This document shows positions 12,969-14,062 of a DNA stretch of 14,062 nucleotides, piece after piece (positions within the stretch are counted from its first letter, which is position 1; each line of letters opens with the position of its first letter). Made by a program: the position numbers and the translations under genes. The notes beneath the pieces are model-generated. The model ran no database searches. It was not told where the DNA came from and saw only the letters and a program-made list of their open reading frames with translations. Location: assembly GCA_016795125.1 (NCBI GenBank), contig JAEUIG010000402.1, positions 1-14,062 of the forward strand, written 5' to 3'. Origin of the DNA: Planctomycetaceae bacterium (GTDB taxonomy: Bacteria; Planctomycetota; Planctomycetia; Planctomycetales; Planctomycetaceae).

Positions 12969-14062
12969 CTAAACGGCTGCGTCGCGGCGAGTCAGCCAGC
13001 CGGCGTAGACAGTCTCAAGTGCCAGCAGCGCCACTGTCGCCAGCAGGACCCATCGCCAGAGCCGCTGGTTCTGTTCGACTTCCGCGTTGGCGACGTCGCG
13101 TCTGGCCGCGGGAGCAGCGGAGGGAGTCGCCTGCGTTCGCCTGGATTCCAGCGGGATTCCGAGCGCCTCGAGCTGCTCGGACGGCAGGGGAGCGGTGTCC
13201 GATTCGCTGGCGGAGAGATTGACCGCATACGTTGCCAGCGTCGTCATCGCGCCGTCGGTCACGGTATAGACTCCGGGCATGTCCACGCGCTGGTCGTCGC
13301 TGTGTTCGGCGAGCGGTGTTGTTGCTCCATCCGGGCGCGTCAGGACTTTTTCGGACGACTGAGTGAGTGACTGCCAGGGAATGGCATCGCCGACAGTCAG
13401 CTGGGCCGTGGACGCATCCGTGCGGGACGACGTTGCCAGCAGGCCGTTCATGAGCGGCACAAACTTCGACCAGACTGCGAGCTGGCTGTCCGCCCGGTTC
13501 CAGCCGGACGTGAGCAGGAGAATCCGCCCGTCACCAACGGGGATCTCGCCGAGTGCCGGGGCGCCGTCGTCAAATCGCGCCAGCACGCGGAGGCGAGGAA
13601 TGGCAGCGCCGTCGATCCGGCGATGCTTCCAGAAGTGCAGAGTGGTGAAGTCGGAATACCTGGGGTCCGCAAATGGAGCGAGAGCCGGATGCTCAAAGTC
13701 GATCCCGGTGAGCAGTGCGAAGCCGTCGGCGTCGGCCTCGGACGCGAGGATCTGCGGAACGTCGAGTAACCGGGCCAGTCCGGCGACCGCGTCGGGCGTG
13801 CGAAGCACCATGATGGCGAGCCCTCCCCCCCGCAGGTACTCCTGCACGGCTGGCATCTGTTCCAGCGCAGGGGGCATGGTCATCAGGACCAGTCGTACCG
13901 GCGATGCGGCTGTCGGGAGCTGCACGGCCGAACGGTCCCAGTCGATGAGTTCCACGCTGCGCTCGCGCGTGTCGGCAAACAGCGGGCCGACGTAGAACCG
14001 CTCACTGGCAGGGTCGGCCGCATCATCAGCGCCGAGGTACACGATGGAGAACCGTTGCGGCT
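12969..14062 (-). CDS. BatA/VWA-type membrane protein, C-terminal part (5' end outside window)
   Basis: The frame is open to the right edge; 363 residues are visible, beginning QRFSIVYLGADDA. The middle has a Rossmann-like glutamine-amidotransferase-type segment (LVLMTMPP..., LRGGGLAIMVL), then HFWKHRRIDG, ARFDDGAPALGEIPVGDGRI, split here, and LLLTSGWNRADSQLAVWSKF. This is the pattern of planctomycete BatA-like proteins that have an N-terminal aerotolerance-type membrane region and a VWA domain. A C-terminal segment resembling a beta-domain (MPGVYTVTDG) and ESDTAPLPSEQLEALGIPL are followed by one membrane helix (LWRWVLLATVALLALETVYA) near the end. The N-terminal VWA region is not in view, so that part of the call is inference. 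It is convergent with the antiterminator gene. A GTG at 14042 is not the start, because the conserved frame continues through it. Confidence 0.75.
   Translation of the reverse strand, partial: PQRFSIVYLGADDAADPASERFYVGPLFADTRERSVELIDWDRSAVQLPTAASPVRLVLMTMPPALEQMPAVQEYLRGGGLAIMVLRTPDAVAGLARLLDVPQILASEADADGFALLTGIDFEHPALAPFADPRYSDFTTLHFWKHRRIDGAAIPRLRVLARFDDGAPALGEIPVGDGRILLLTSGWNRADSQLAVWSKFVPLMNGLLATSSRTDASTAQLTVGDAIPWQSLTQSSEKVLTRPDGATTPLAEHSDDQRVDMPGVYTVTDGAMTTLATYAVNLSASESDTAPLPSEQLEALGIPLESRRTQATPSAAPAARRDVANAEVEQNQRLWRWVLLATVALLALETVYAGWLTRRDAAV

Noticed and set aside
1..14062. CRISPR array, tRNA, rRNA, tmRNA or prophage genes.
   Set aside because: I saw no regularly spaced repeat-spacer unit, no tRNA-like cloverleaf or TTCRA arm in context, no rRNA or tmRNA sequence and no integrase or transposase frame. 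The tandem repeats present are heptads without spacers.

Overview
The window is GC-rich DNA and most likely comes from a planctomycete. Three things point that way. (1) Two secreted proteins (8681-9301 and 9373-9975, minus strand) carry motifs I associate with planctomycete-only families: PEYSVACSPTFGYHHTQWRQFP, split here as PEYS...FGYHHTQWRQFP, and SPYLNLF followed by TGHQTSFMNTGGYF. (2) The NusG-like protein starts MPILDWEPPVWPENLLD, a start I associate with planctomycete antiterminators. (3) The gaps between genes are packed with short hairpin and heptad repeats of kinds I associate with planctomycetes. No search was possible, so the phylum call is inference.

Layout. 1-1299 (+) is the C-terminal third or so of an FtsK/SpoIIIE-type ATPase cut by the left edge. 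1458-2813 (+) is an enolase-superfamily (mandelate racemase/muconate lactonizing) enzyme. 2814-3172 is a repeat mosaic leading into 3173-5533 (+), a complete Wzc-like tyrosine kinase/chain-length protein. Its stop codon overlaps the stop of smpB (5530-6018, -). 6019-6557 has no gene but holds the smpB promoter and several hairpins. 6558-7148 (+) is an ISOC-type isochorismatase-family hydrolase and 7326-8504 (+) an alanine-glyoxylate-type PLP aminotransferase, separated by a composite repeat. 8541-8680 is a 140-nt element with perfect 17-nt terminal inverted repeats, lying between convergent genes.

The minus strand from 11093 down to 8681 looks like one operon: a Wza-like outer-membrane export lipoprotein, then a Gly-rich secreted protein joined to it by an ATGA overlap, then a Pro-rich secreted protein. 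Upstream are two divergent small genes, a 71-aa coiled-coil protein (-) and a 143-aa zinc-ribbon/coiled-coil protein (+). Both end in GG(Q/N)DT(I/A)VF. The zinc-ribbon gene is followed by a NusG-like antiterminator (+), which meets a convergent BatA-like membrane protein cut by the right edge.

Common theme. A Wzz/Wzc-type kinase, a Wza-type exporter and a NusG/RfaH/UpxY-type antiterminator are all classic parts of a surface-polysaccharide system. Here they are scattered among housekeeping genes, not stacked in one locus. The least explained parts are the pair of small proteins with a shared C-terminal peptide, the secreted proteins coupled to the exporter, and the heptad arrays that end right at start codons.
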